This document shows, piece by piece, positions 30,972 to 42,357 of a stretch of DNA of 64,000 nucleotides. The stretch's first letter is position 1; each line of letters starts with the position of its first letter. Source of the stretch: Azorinus chamasolen (lineage: Eukaryota > Mollusca > Bivalvia > Cardiida > Solecurtidae); NCBI GenBank assembly GCA_963576725.1, contig OY755242.1, positions 23,914,869 through 23,978,868 of the forward strand, in the 5' to 3' direction. The notes under the pieces are model-generated. The model saw nothing but the letters and a program-made list of their open reading frames with translations, did not search any database and was not told the origin of the DNA. Both the position numbers and the translations under genes were made by a program.

Positions 30972-31187
30972 TTAGCTCTTACAGTGCGGGACACTAGTCA
31001 TTAATGCCTTTCACAAACAGTGTAGACCCAGATGAGAGGGCTCCGAGAGAAGTCCTCTCATCAGGGTCTGCATCGTTTGTCATGTTACTATTTTCTTAAA
31101 AATAAATCCTAAATATACACCATTAGTTGACCTGTTTGAGTTTTGGAATAGTCCATTTGAAAATAGAGCGTTGTACATAATGGTTAA
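30972..31187 (+). mobile_element. TTAA-N MITE, copy 2
   Basis: It starts TTAGCTCTTACAGTGCGGGA and ends TTGTACATAATGGTTAA. The core is ACAGTGTAGACCCAGATGAG, AGGGCTCCGAGAGAAGTCCT, CTCATCAGGGTCTGCATCGT. Matches 15293-15511 outside the core. Confidence 0.7.
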
Positions 31188-31491
31188 TATGTACCTTTTC
31201 AACATTGACTCCTAAACTGTTTAATAATCAAAGTAGAATGTCCATCAGTGTTTAATGATAAGAGTTCAGTCCTAATGAAAGTTGTCTTTTTTAACTTGCT
31301 GGATGATTTGGAATGGTAGACAGTGCATACCAAGTTCAGAGGGCTCCTCCAGGATCTGGTTCTACGCTGTTTGAGAATGTCAAGACATTAATTCCAAGCA
31401 TTCCAAGCAAGGTCCTGTAGCGTGCAAGACAAGACAAGGCAACATAAGATAACTTAAAATGTTGTTCAGCATTTCGTGAGTTTATTCTTTT
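31188..31491. other. Unassigned stretch with core fragments
   Basis: GGGCTCCTCCAGGATCTGGT and CTACGCTGTTTG at about 31338-31371 are part of a B-type core. The word ATTCCAAGC is directly repeated at about 31391-31409. Confidence 0.45.
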
Positions 31492-31729
31492 ATTAGCCCA
31501 TTACCTCATAGGCTTTTTTTTAGATCCAACCACTTTGAATAAATCTACCGAAAAGGAGCATTAACTAGAGAAAATGAAAATTTTAGAAAATTGTACATGT
31601 AGTTCTAAAACCATTGTGATAACTAGAGCATGCGCTCCTATAGGATCAAATGCTCTATTTATCACAATGGTTTCAACAGGTGACCTTTTCAGAGTCGTCA
31701 AAAGGCGTCAATATGAAGGAATGTGTTAA
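31492..31729 (+). mobile_element. TTAA-G MITE
   Basis: TTAGCCCATTACCTCATAGG to ATATGAAGGAATGTGTTAA. The core is ACCATTGTGATAACTAGAGC, ATGCGCTCCTATAGGATCAA. The closing TTAA is also the start of the next element (TTAACCCTTTCCTTGTTCAG), so two TTAA elements share one site. Confidence 0.8.
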
Positions 31730-31880
31730 CCCTTTCCTTGTTCAGTACTCATGTATTCATGTAAGAAATAATGGCATAAATGAATATTCATTACCTTGGT
31801 TTTTATAATGTAATGTAGAATCAGATCTATATTATGTTATATAATATTATTTATAACATAAATCGTGGCTTCAGCGTGAA
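31726..31880 (-). mobile_element. TTAA-B2 end fragment
   Basis: TTAACCCTTTCCTTGTTCAG, ATGTAAGAAATAATGGCATA and TGAATATTCATTACCTTGGT match the B2 tail in reverse. It fades into AT-rich DNA before any core. Confidence 0.55.
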
Positions 31881-32926
31881 GTAACACTATCATTTATTTT
31901 TTGATAATCACGGGCATATATTCACTAGTGAATAACATTCGAACGACGGAGCTGTATTCATACGCGCTGTCAAAACAAACAAACTGACGGACGGTGACCT
32001 ACATGCCAACGATTGAGTCACGATAGATGGCAAAGGACTGTTGGCACTTGCGCCTTAATTTCGATAAAATAATACAAATTGTAATCGCTGTCAGTAATTA
32101 TATACAAAATGTATGCCAAAAAAGACCTACCAGCTACTCTGACCCATACAATCCATTCTACATAGAAAATGCCCCCACAACTTTGCATTTTCTTCACCGA
32201 ATGTCCTTTTGTTTATGCAGATTTCTACTCATAAAAATATCTCGTCAATCAACAACTATAGTCATCTGAATCCAGCACAGCACAAACATATTTCAAATAT
32301 GCTATACTCAGCTGATCGCGAAAATCTTCCTCCTGTTCCAACACATTTTATGCAGCAGTTCGTACTGAATCTTTTGTCCATTTCAAACATTTTCACTGAA
32401 CTTGAATCGAGATTTTTTTCTCGGTGGAAATGTCCATGTCCATGTGTATACATACAGCACTAATGAAGGGCTTAATATACCAAAACGAAGGCGCATTTCG
32501 AATCCCATTGACAGTGAGTGTCGGACGTGTTGGCGACTGTATGTGAGTCTTCATGTAAATGGCGCGCTTTACATAGACACATGTTGTGTACAATGACGTC
32601 ATAATGTGACGTGTTTGTAACTATGTATGTCAAAACTGTAACTCAAAAATTATTTTTACGTGTTTCTGTATGTTTTTGTATCATAAACTATCACAGTTAA
32701 ATTGAATACCAGAGAGGTCTGAATTAGATCCTGGTTGATATGACAGTAAGTAAAAAAAAAGTTGGAAAATTTGGACCTACTTTGTCCCAGTAACCTAGCG
32801 AACCTAATAACACCTTTCATTCATCATTTCTAAATGTAAGGAGAATTTATAACAATCCACGTTACTGCTGAAATATTGGCTGCAAATAACATTTGTGTGT
32901 GTTATGTTATAAATAGGATCTTGCAT
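31881..32926. other. Unassigned stretch
   Basis: This is one of the longer stretches free of recognised repeats. Several overlapping open frames of 63-84 codons occur on both strands (32027-32602). None has a domain, and they shadow each other, so I make no gene call. Confidence 0.55.
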
Positions 32927-33063
32927 TCGTGTTCATGATTATTGGATTTATTAAATCCGTCTTTTTAAAACGATAAAAAAAACTCGCTAAAGCTCGTTTT
33001 TTATCATTTTAAAAAGACTCATTTAATAAATCCAATAATCAAGAACACTCATGTAAGATCCTC
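32927..33063. mobile_element. Foldback element R, long hairpin
   Basis: Arms of about 62 bases: AGGATCTTGCATTCGTGTTC, ATGATTATTGGATTTATTAA, then TTTTTAAAACGATAAAAAAA, closing over CTCGCTAAAGCTCG onto the complement, which ends CACTCATGTAAGATCCT. It is the only copy here. Confidence 0.75.
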
Positions 33064-33365
33064 TATATTAAGCAAAGAGAGCATACCCTGATCAGATGGC
33101 TCTAATAGGAGTTTATATGAGGTAAAGGGTAAGCTATTGGCCTGCTATAAGTATTATGCCTGCTTAAACTCTGAATTGTTACAATTTTCGATCACTTTCA
33201 ATTTATTCAAGATTTTCAGAAACAATTGACCAAGTGCTAAACGGCTTGGATCCTGATTAGATGTTGAGTTATTCAGATTCTCATCTTCATCCAAGCTGCT
33301 TGCAAACGTCAGTCAGTTGCACTTATCATGCAAAGGGTTATTGTTAACCCATAACCCCATAGGCA
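33064..33365. other. B and D core fragments beside the satellite
   Basis: GAGCATACCCTGATCAGATG at about 33080 is a B-core arm. At about 33235-33310, ACGGCTTGGATCCTGATTAG, CAGATTCTCATCTTCATCCA and AGCTGCTTGCAAACG form a decayed D core. TTAACCCATAACCCCATAGG at about 33345 resembles a family-G left end and is followed directly by the satellite. Confidence 0.55.
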
Positions 33366-36300
33366 AACAGTTTGGATCCTATTGATATTGTGTGAATAAA
33401 GCGTGCTTGAATGGCAAACAGTTTGGATCCTATAGATCTAGTGGGCAAAATGGCGCTTGAATGTCAAACAGTAAGGATCCTATTGATATTGAATGAATAA
33501 TGTGTGCTTGAATTTCAAACAGTTTGGATCCTATGGATATTGTGAGAATAAAGCGTGCTTGAATGGCAAACAGTTTGGATCCTATTGATCTAGTGGGCAA
33601 AATTGCGCTTGAATGTCAAAAAGTTTGGATCCTTTTGATATTGTGTGAATAAATGCGTGATTGAATGGCTAACAGTTTGGGCCCTATTGATCTAGTGAGC
33701 AAATGGCGCTTGAATGTCAAACAGTTTGGATCCTATTGATATAGGGTGAATAAAGCGTGCTTGAATGTCAAACAGTTTGGATCCAATTGATCTAGTGGAC
33801 AAAATGGAGCTTGAATGTCAAACTGTTTGGATCCTATTGAAATTGTGTGAATGAAATGTGCTTGAATGGCAAACGGTATGGATCCAATGTATCTATTGAG
33901 CAAAATGGCGCTTGAATGTCAATCAGTTTGGATCCTATTGATATTGAGTGAAAAAAGCGTGCTTGAATGGCAAACAGTTTGGATCTTATTTATCTAGTGG
34001 GCACAATGGCGCTTGAATGTCAAATAGTTTGGATCCTTTTGATATTGTGTGAATAAATGCGTGCTTGAATGGCAAACAGTTTGGATCCTACTGATCAAGT
34101 GAGCAAAATGGCGCTTGAATGTCAAACAGTTTGGATCCTATTGATATTTTGTGAATAAAGCATGCTTGAATGGCAGTTTGGATCCTATTGATCTAGTGGG
34201 CTGAATGGCGCTTGAATGTCAAATAGTTTGGATCCTATTGATATTGTGAGAATGAAAGGTGATTGAATGGCAAACAGTTTAGATCCAATTGATTTAGTGG
34301 GGAAAATGGCGCTTGAATGTCAAACAGTTTGGATCCTATTGATATTGTGTGAATAAAGGGTGCTTGAATGGCTTTTTGGATTTTATTGATCTAGGGGGCA
34401 AATGGCGCTTGAATGTCAAACAGTTTGGATCCTATTGTTATTTTGTGTTTAAAGCGTGCTTGAATAGCAAACAGTTTGGTTCCTATTGATCTTGTGGGCT
34501 AAATGTCGCTTGAATGTCAAACAGTTTGGATCCTATTGATATTGTGTGAATAAAGCGTGCTTGAATGGCAAACAGTTTGGATCCTTTTGATCTAATGAGC
34601 AAAATGGCGCTTGAATGTCAAACAGATTGGATCTGAATGGCATTTTGGATCCTATTGATCTCGTGGGCAAAATGGCGCTTGAATGTCAAACAGTTTGGAT
34701 CCTATTGATGTAATGAGCAAAATCGCGCTTGAATATCAAACAGTTTGGATCTGAATGTTATTTTGGATCCTATTGATCTAGGGGTCAAAATGGCGCTTGA
34801 ATGTCAAACAGTTTGGATCATATTGATATTGTGTGAATAAAGCGTGTTTGAATGGCAGTTTGGATCCTAATGATCTAGTGGGCAAAATGGCGCTTGAATG
34901 TCAAACAGTTTGGATCCTATTGATTTAATGAGCAAAATGGCGCTTGAATATCAAACAGTTTGGATCTGAATGGTATTTTGCATCTTATTGATCTAGGGGT
35001 CAAAATGGCGCTTGAATGTGAATCAGTTTGGATCCCATTGATATTGTGTGAATAATGCGTGCTTGAATGGCCGTTGGGATCCTGTTGATCTAGTAGGCAA
35101 AATGGTGCTTGAATGTTAAACAGTTTGGATCCTATTGATATTGTGTGATTAAAGCGAGCCTGAATGGCAAGCAGTTTGGATACTTTTGATCTAGTGAGCA
35201 AAATGGCGCTAGAATGTCAAACAGTTTGGATCCTTTTGATATTTTGCGAATAAAGCGTGCTTGAATGGAAGTTTGGATCCTATTGATCTAGTGGGCAAAT
35301 GTGGCTTGAATGTCAAACAGTTTGGATCCTATTGATATTGTGTGTAAAGCGTGCTTGAATGACAAACAGTTTTGATCCTATTGATCTAGTGAGCAGCAAA
35401 ATAGCACTTGAATGTCAAACAGTTTGTATCCTATTGATATATTGGTCAAAAAAGACGATTGAATGACAAACAGTTTGGATCCTATTGATATTTTGTAAAT
35501 AAAGCGTGCTTGAATGGCAGTTTGGATCCTAATGATCTAGTGGGCAAAATGGCGCTTTAATGTCAAACAGACTGGATCCTATTGATGTAATGAGCAAACT
35601 GGCGCTTGAATATTAAACAGTTTGGATCTGAATGGTATTTTGGATCCTATTGATCTAGGGGTCAAAATGGCACTTGAATGTCAAACAGTTTGGATCCTAT
35701 TGATATTGTGTGAATAAAGCGTGCTTGAATGGCAAGCAGTTTGGATCCTATTGATCTATTGGTCAAAATGACGCTTGAATGACACACAGTTTGGATCCTA
35801 TTGATATTGTGTAAATAAAGCGTGCTTGAATGGCAGTTTGGATCCTAATGATCTAGTGAGCAAAATGGCGCTTTAATGTCAAACAGACTGGATCCTATTG
35901 ATGTAATGAGCAAAATGGCGCTTGAATATCGAGCAGTTTGGATCTGAATGGTATTTTGGCTCCTATTGATCTAGGGGTCAAAATGGCGCTTGAATGTCAA
36001 AAAGTTTGGATCCTATTGATATTGTGTGAATAATGCGTGCTTGAATGGCCGTTGGGATCCTGTTGATCTAGTGGGCAAAATGGCGCTTGAATGTCAAACA
36101 GTTTGGATCCTATTGATATTGTGTGAATAAAGCGTGCTTGAATGGCAAGCAGTTTGGATCCTGTTGATCTAGTGAACACAATGGCGCTTGAATGTCAAAC
36201 AGTTTGGATCCTATTGATATTTTGTGAATACAGCATTCTTGAATGGCAAACAGTTTGGATCCAATTGATCTAGTTGGCAAATGGCGCTTGGATGTCAAAC

Positions 36301-38663
36301 AGTTTGGAACCTTTTGATATTGTGTGAATAAAGCGTGCTTGAATTTTCAAACAGTTTGGATCCAATTGATCTAGTTGGCAAATGGCGCTTGAATGTCAAA
36401 CAGTTTGGAACTTATTGATATTGTGTGAATAAAGCGTGCTTGAATGGAAGTTTGGATCCTAATGATCTAGTGGGCAAAATGGCGCTTGAATGTCAAACAG
36501 TTTGGAACCTTTTGATATTGTGTGAATAAAGCGTGCTTGAATGGAGGTTTGGATCCTATTGATCTAGTGGGCAAAATGGCGCTTGAATGTCAATAAGTTT
36601 AGATCCTTATGATATTGTGAATCAAGCGTGCTTGAATGGCAAACAGTTTGGATCCTATTGATATAGTTTGCAAAATAGCGCTTGAATGTCAAACAGTCTG
36701 GATCCTAATGAAATTTTGTGAATCAAGCGTGATTGAATGGCAAACAGTTGGGATCTTATTGATTTAGTGAGTAAAATGGCGATTGAATGTCAAACAGTCT
36801 GGATCCTATTGATGTTGTTTGATTAAAGCGTGCTTGAATGGCAAACAGTTTAGAGCCGATTGATCTAGTGGGCAAAATGTGGCTTGAATGTCAAACAGTT
36901 TGGATCCTATTGATATTGTGTGTAAAGCGTGCTTGAATGACAAACAGTTTGGATCTCATTGATCTAGTTAGCAGTAAAATGGCGCTTGAATGTCAAACCG
37001 TTTGTATCCTATTGATCTATTGGTCAAAATGGCGCTTGAATGACAAACAGTTTGGATCCTATTGATATTTTGTGAATAAAGCGTGATTGAATGGCCAACA
37101 GTTTGGATCCTATTGATGCAGTGGGCAAAATGACCCTTGAATGTCAAACAGTTTGGATCCTATTGATATTGTGTGAATAAAGCGTGCTTGAATGTCAAAC
37201 AGTTCCTGTTGATCTAGTGTGCAAAATGGCGCTAGAATTTCAAACAGTTTGGATACTAATGATCTAGTGAACAAAATGGCGCTTGAATGTCAAACAGTTT
37301 GGATCCTATTGATATTGTGTGAATGGGGTGTGCTTGAATGGCAAACAGTTTGGATCAAATTAATATTGTGGGCAAAATTGCGCTTGAATGTCAAACAGTT
37401 TGGATCCTATTGGTATTTTGTGTATAAAGCGTGCTTGAATGGCAAACTGTTTAGATCCTTTTGATCTAATGAACCAAATGGCGCTTGAATGTCAAACAGT
37501 TTGGATCCTATTTATATTGTGTGAATAATGAGTGCTTGAATGGCAAACAGTTCGGGTCCAATTGATATAGTGAGCAAAATGGCTCTTTAATGTAAAAAAG
37601 TTTGGATCCTATTGATATTTTGTGTATAAAGCGTGTTTGAATTGCAATCAGTTTGAGTCCTATTGATCTAGTGGGCAAAATGGCGCTTGAATGTTAAACA
37701 GTTTGGATCCTATTGATATTGTGTGAATAAACCGGTCTTGAATGGCAAACAGTTTGGATTATATTGATCTAGTGGGCAAAATGGCGCTTGAATGTCAAAC
37801 AGTTTGGATCCTATTGATATTGATAATGGCAAACCGTTGGGGTCCTATTGATCTAGTGAGTAAAATGGCGCTTGAATGTCAAACAGTTTGGATCCAATTG
37901 ATATTGTGTGAATAAAGCGTGCTTGAATGGCAAACAGTTTGGATCCTATTTATCTAGTGGAGAAATATGACATTTGAATGTCAAACAGTTTGGAGCCTAT
38001 CGATATTGTGTGAATAAAGCGTGCTTGATTGGCAAACAGTTTGGATCCTATTGATGTAGTGGGCAAAATAGCCCTTGAATGTCAAACAGTTTGGATCCTA
38101 TTGATATTGTGTGAATAAAGCGTGATTGAATAGCAAACAGTTTGGATCCTTTTGATCTAGTGTGCAAAATGGCGCTTGAATGTAAAACAATTTTGATCCT
38201 ATTGATCTAGTTGGGAAAATGGCGCTTGAATGTCAAACAGTTTGGATCCTATTGATATTGTGTGAATGGGGCGTGCTTGAATGGCAAACAGTTTGTATCT
38301 AATTTATATCGTGGCAAAATGGCGCTTGAATGACAAACAGTTTGGATCCTATCGATATTTTGTTTATATAGCGTGCTTGAATTGCAAACAGTTTAGATCC
38401 TATTGATCTAGTGAAGAAAATTGGCGCTTGAATGTCAAACAGTTTGGATCCTATTGATCTAGTAGGCAAAATGGCGCTTGAATGTCAAACAGTTCGGATC
38501 CTGATAATATTGTTTGAATAAAGCGTGCTTGAATGGCAAACAATGTGGATCCTATTCATCTAGTGGTCGAAATGGCGCTTGAATGTCAAATAGTTTGGAT
38601 CCTATAGATATTGTGTGAATAATGCGTGCTTGAATGGCAAACAGTTTGGATCCTATACATCTA
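33366..38663 (+). repeat. ~5.3-kb satellite, alternating 51- and 50-bp monomers
   Basis: Monomer 1 is CAAACAGTTTGGATCCTATT, GATATTGTGTGAATAAAGCG, TGCTTGAATGG. Monomer 2 is the same head, then GATCTAGTGGGCAAAATGGC, GCTTGAATGT. They alternate as a dimer of about 101 bp, roughly 52 times, with local doubling, truncated heads and insertions (for example the ATCTGAATGGTATTTTGGAT variant near 34635-36000). Nearly every monomer has GGATCC. The head CAAACAGTTTGGATCC equals one arm of family-D hairpins. The period is not a multiple of three; open frames here are by-products. Confidence 0.95.
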
Positions 38664-38800
38664 TATATATATACCAGATTTACCAGCAAAGGATACACCT
38701 GTAACAAAAGGGACATATCTGTAACAAAGTGGAGACATATGTAACACAAGGGACACATCTGTAACAAACTGGAAACATAAGTATCACAAAGGAAACACCT
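38664..38800 (+). repeat. ~19-bp minisatellite, left of the assembly gap
   Basis: After an AT run (38661-38674), units such as GTAACAAAAGGGACATATCT and GTAACACAAGGGACACATCT repeat with a period near 18-20 bp until the gap. Confidence 0.8.
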
Positions 38801-39000
38801 NNNNNNNNNNNNNNNNNNNNNNNNNNNNNNNNNNNNNNNNNNNNNNNNNNNNNNNNNNNNNNNNNNNNNNNNNNNNNNNNNNNNNNNNNNNNNNNNNNNN
38901 NNNNNNNNNNNNNNNNNNNNNNNNNNNNNNNNNNNNNNNNNNNNNNNNNNNNNNNNNNNNNNNNNNNNNNNNNNNNNNNNNNNNNNNNNNNNNNNNNNNN
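38801..39000. other. Assembly gap, exactly 200 N
   Basis: A run of 200 undetermined bases. The round length suggests a placeholder. Related repeat units occur on both sides, so the missing sequence is probably more of the same minisatellite. Open frames reported across it are meaningless. Confidence 0.95.
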
Positions 39001-39165
39001 GTAACACAAAGGAAACACATGTAAGTCCTTTGTAAATATCCGACAGGGTACAACTGTAATAATCTGGAAGGACACACTTATAAGGTATTGGCAAATGTCC
39101 GACAGGGTGAAACTGTATCACAGCGGACACATAACTGTCCTTTTTACAGCAATGGACACGGGTGT
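39001..39165 (+). repeat. Minisatellite, right of the gap, diverged
   Basis: GTAACACAAAGGAAACACAT continues the left-hand repeat. Two longer units with GTCCGACAGGGTGAAACTGT-like text (ATCCGACAGGGTACAACTGT) follow about 55 bp apart. Confidence 0.7.
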
Positions 39166-39189
39166 AATTGAGACTTTAACCGAAATCAT

Positions 39190-39325
39190 TATAGATAACC
39201 ACTACAACCACATTATCATCATCATTCATCAACGTCATCGTCGTCATCATATCACCAATGTCATCTTCAGTATTCATGATCAGCAGCAATACCATTATTA
39301 TCATTCATTATTCACCACCATCATC
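39190..39325 (+). repeat. Imperfect CAT/ATC trinucleotide repeat
   Basis: CATTATCATCATCATTCATC, CGTCATCGTCGTCATCATAT and ACCACCATCATCAATAAC. A 139-codon open frame across it is low complexity. Confidence 0.8.
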
Positions 39326-39690
39326 AATAACAAAAACATTGAAAAAGGCGTTAACACTCACATATGTCTGGTGTGTAGATGTTTAAAACGTTGCTATTAC
39401 CAAAAACCAAGTGCGTATAAATATGTAGAATTGATGAAGTCAAATAATTTCAAAACTATACAAATCTATCAAAATATGTTAATGAGGCGTTCACTATGCG
39501 GAACGCTGCGTTAAACTATCTTGATTGATTTGACATGGGATTGTTTAAGTGTTTATATACATGTATATGTATATATAATAGAGAGAGAGAGAGTGAGAAG
39601 GATATTTATATATACTAGATATCGTTTCATATCTTCTTATATATTTATAAGGGTTCAACCTCCCTATTCGTAATTTTTGAAAGAATTATA
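39326..39690. other. Unassigned stretch with GA run
   Basis: TATATGTATATATAATAG leads into (GA)n at about 39580-39592. No gene is recognised. Confidence 0.5.
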
Positions 39691-39908
39691 ATTGAATATG
39701 ATTTATCATTGTGTACACGTCTGTGTGTGCATTGTATGTGCGTGTGTGTGTGTGTGTGGGGGGGGTATATGTGTCTTTTGCGTATGCTATCAGAGCGTGT
39801 GTTCGAGTGACCATTATATTGGAATATGTATATCTGTTGAGTGTAACGAGGAACATGTAGTTCAAGTTACTGGAAATTGAATAAAGAATCTTGAATCTTG
39901 AATCTTTA
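39691..39908 (+). mobile_element. LINE-like 3' tail with GT microsatellite
   Basis: A GT run and a G run at about 39741-39767 are followed by GTAACGAGGAACATGTAG. Then AATTGAATAAAGAATCTTGA continues as ATCTTGAATC repeats. AATAAA plus a short direct-repeat tail is typical of CR1/L2-type LINE 3' ends. No reverse-transcriptase coding is present. Confidence 0.45.
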
Positions 39909-40292
39909 AGAATTGAAAACCTGCACATTATGTCTGACATTACTATACGTCATTAAAATCCGAAGAAAACAATGGCATTGAATAAATGGACAAGCAGCAA
40001 GTCAGTCCGTTCTCGTTATACATGTATATTGATCTATTAACCAAGCAATATAAGGCATGATTTTACAAACACTACATGAACCTATTGGAATATCATAAAA
40101 TGTTCATTTGTCAAATTTTGAAATTAAAATGTTAGTCAATTTACATAAGTTTTGTCCCTCTCGGTAGGTCTCTCATGATTATGTTGAATTAGTCTAAGAT
40201 AGTAGCAAATAGCAAAGACTGTCATCAAAATGCTCCTTCACGAGGTCTGCGCCATTTACTCAGCCTCGTCTGTCCGAATACTTAAAGTTAAA
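39909..40292. other. Unassigned stretch
   Basis: Nothing recognised. Confidence 0.5.
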
Positions 40293-40488
40293 AAGGTACA
40301 CTAAAAATCTTCCTTACCGAAAATCTGGTAGAGAAGAAAATTCCATATTTTTAAACAGGTGGTTGCTTAATGCAGGGTGAAAGTCCCAAATGAACTTGCT
40401 GCATGTATTTCATCCTGCATTAAGCTGCCTTTTTACAGACTAGTGTTGACACCAACTTGAAGGTCCGGTTTAGACGGGTTTAAATGTA
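40293..40488 (+). mobile_element. TA-I-like MITE
   Basis: The right end is GTCCGGTTTAGACGGGTTTA. The inner arms are ACAGGTGGTTGCTTAATGCA and CTGCATTAAGCTGCC. The left end (CACTAAAAATCTTCCTTACC) is weak. The core is shortened and lacks the CTCC apex. Confidence 0.6.
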
Positions 40489-40575
40489 CATGACTTTGGT
40501 GCTAACCCTTTACCTCGTGAATATTCATGAAACAAGTTCCAGGAATCATGAATACTTACTGGCTAAAAATTGTTA

Positions 40576-40785
40576 CCGTAAACCCTCTCTATAACGGCCA
40601 CTAAATCACATTATGTATTTTGTGTTAAAGGCAGATGGCTGCTTAAAGCAAGGTGAATGTAAAACAGAACGCTCCTATAGGAGCGTTCTGTTTTACTTTC
40701 ACATTGCTTTAAGCAGTCACCTGCCCTAAATACCAAATAATTAACCCAAGTTAGTGGCCGTTATAGATACATGTAGGCTTTACTG
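40576..40785 (+). mobile_element. TA-H MITE
   Basis: TA, then CCGTAAACCCTCTCTATAAC to GTAGGCTTTACTG, TA. The apex GCTCCTATAGGAGC is exact, with intact GTAAAACAGAAC arms. The right end carries a small insertion (ATACATGTAG). Confidence 0.85.
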
Positions 40786-41048
40786 TATAATGGTATATAC
40801 ACAGGACGTGTGGTCGTTGCAGAAACTGTAGTATAGAAATAAATCATTTATATAATATTTAGGCATGATTAAACAAGTAGAGACTATAACTTTAAAGGTC
40901 TGTGTTACCACTTCTTCGGGTTAACAATTCACCTAATTAATATTCATGTAACTAATACTGACTTTATCTATTGTAGTAATTACAGCGAATGAACATTATA
41001 TGCATGATCATTTGACCATGACAGAATCTGTGGAATCGGATCAGTGTA
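40786..41048. other. B2 tail fragment and unassigned DNA
   Basis: ACCTAATTAATATTCATGTA at about 40930 is a B2 tail word. No core follows. Confidence 0.4.
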
Positions 41049-41225
41049 CAGTAAAACCCCATTAAACCGGAACTTTAATGGAGAATAATTTAGATACAGT
41101 TAGGCAGATGCTTGCTTAATGCAGGGTGAGCTTTTTGCTTGACTTCATCCTGCATTAAGCTGCCACCTGTCTCCAAGACCGATATTTATACTAAATTGAA
41201 CGTCCGGTTTAGAGGGATTTTACTA
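41049..41225 (+). mobile_element. TA-I MITE with deleted apex
   Basis: CAGTAAAACCCCATTAAACC to TTTAGAGGGATTTTACTA. Inner arms GCAGATGCTTGCTTAATGCA and CTGCATTAAGCTGCCACCTG remain. About 25 bases of the hairpin top are gone (GGGTGAGCTTTTTGCTTGAC). Confidence 0.75.
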
Positions 41226-41289
41226 TATATCCCAAGCAAGAAAAGCAGGGCCTGGAGACAATGTTTGATCTTGATGTACCCTCTGATTA

Positions 41290-41436
41290 TAAATTGATAA
41301 AACACGCATACACTATTTATACAACAGTCCAACATAGTAGACCCTGGTCAGACGGCTTCTCTACAGAAACCGTCTGACCTGGATCTACCCTGTTTGTAAA
41401 GGCGTTATACGAAGCATATTTATGGAGTATAGGTTA
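41290..41436 (+). mobile_element. TTAA-B MITE, partial
   Basis: The core is CATAGTAGACCCTGGTCAGA, CGGCTTCTCTACAGAAACCG, TCTGACCTGGATCTACCCTG. The right end TTTATGGAGTATAGGTTAA is present. The left end is not clear. Confidence 0.6.
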
Positions 41437-41865
41437 AAATACACTTTGAAATTTACTATAAATAGTTGCCTTTTTTCTATCATCGACAGAGATTGGCGAA
41501 TTGCGAGTATATTTGATTCGTAATTAACAATATTACATTATCAGTTAGTAAGCATGTAATTTATAGAGTAAAGATTCGAGCTTTCAAAATTTGTCATGTT
41601 TTTGGTTATTAAAGCATAAGTCTTTTAAAGACATTATCCAGGTCCATTCAATGATTCCCCCCCCCCCCATTGTTCTCAATAGGCGTGAAAGTAACAGTAA
41701 AAGCATGATACAAGTGTGCAAAATATGGCAAGCCGTCTCAGTCTGTCTAGAGAGGCCCTGACATACAATTAGTCAAGGGAAACACACTCAAAAGACCATT
41801 GTTGGTCAGAACCCTATAGAAGTTCAACCCTTAAGAAGCCTACCACTAACAAACAAAGGGCCATA
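41437..41865. other. Unassigned stretch with a C-run
   Basis: A run of about 10 C lies at 41658-41667. Nothing else is recognised. Confidence 0.5.
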
Positions 41866-41937
41866 TGCAAACAGGTTGGATCCAGATGAGACGTCAAGTA
41901 ACCCGGCATCTTATCTGGATCCAAGCTATTTGACAGA
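41866..41937. repeat. D-type palindrome core without ends
   Basis: AAACAGGTTGGATCCAGATG, AGACGTCAAGTAACCCGGCA, TCTTATCTGGATCCAAGCTA. Both arms and the apex are present; the flanks do not match D ends. Confidence 0.55.
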
Positions 41938-42179
41938 CAACATTTTCACAAATCTTTACAAACTATGAAGCACTTTCACATTTGAAGCAGACAAGCAATT
42001 TAGCAGATGAATATTTTATAAGGATTGAATACATTAAGTGTGGGTCAAGTACTTTCAGTGAAATAAAAGACAGATTACATAGGGCAATACTTCCAAAAGA
42101 GATGTCCCACAGAGTTATTATCCTTGGACACAGCTGCCTTTTCTCCCAACAAGGTCTATCAGAATAATATGTAAATACT
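41938..42179. other. Unassigned stretch
   Basis: Nothing recognised; a 61-codon open frame (41982-42167) has no motif. Confidence 0.45.
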
Positions 42180-42357
42180 GCTCAGAAAGTTATAATTTAA
42201 CCCCTGCCCCCTGCACTTGATCTCAATGAGATATATTTGTATGTGGAGTGTCATGAATGTAGGTTGAGCACTTTAGAAGACATTTACAGGCCGAACGGAC
42301 AAAGCGGGGCCTATTATGCTCCTTCTTATAGTTTCAGGGAGCATAATAAAAAATAAC
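42180..42357 (+). mobile_element. Pearl/Helentron-like 3' end (HL5), abutting the next element
   Basis: GGCCGAACGGACAAAGCGGG is followed by a hairpin, ATTATGCTCC and GGGAGCATAAT (42313-42347), then an A-rich tail. The larger element of the same type starts immediately downstream, head-to-tail. Confidence 0.55.

Noticed and set aside
33366..38663. Possible CRISPR-like array or coding repeat protein in the satellite
   Set aside because: There are no unique spacers; the whole unit repeats. The period (about 101 bp) is not a multiple of three, and the minus-strand open frames (34917-35201, 35997-36298) merely reflect repeat composition.
38552..39130. Open frames of 97-192 codons across the gap
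   Set aside because: They exist only because N bases do not create stop codons.
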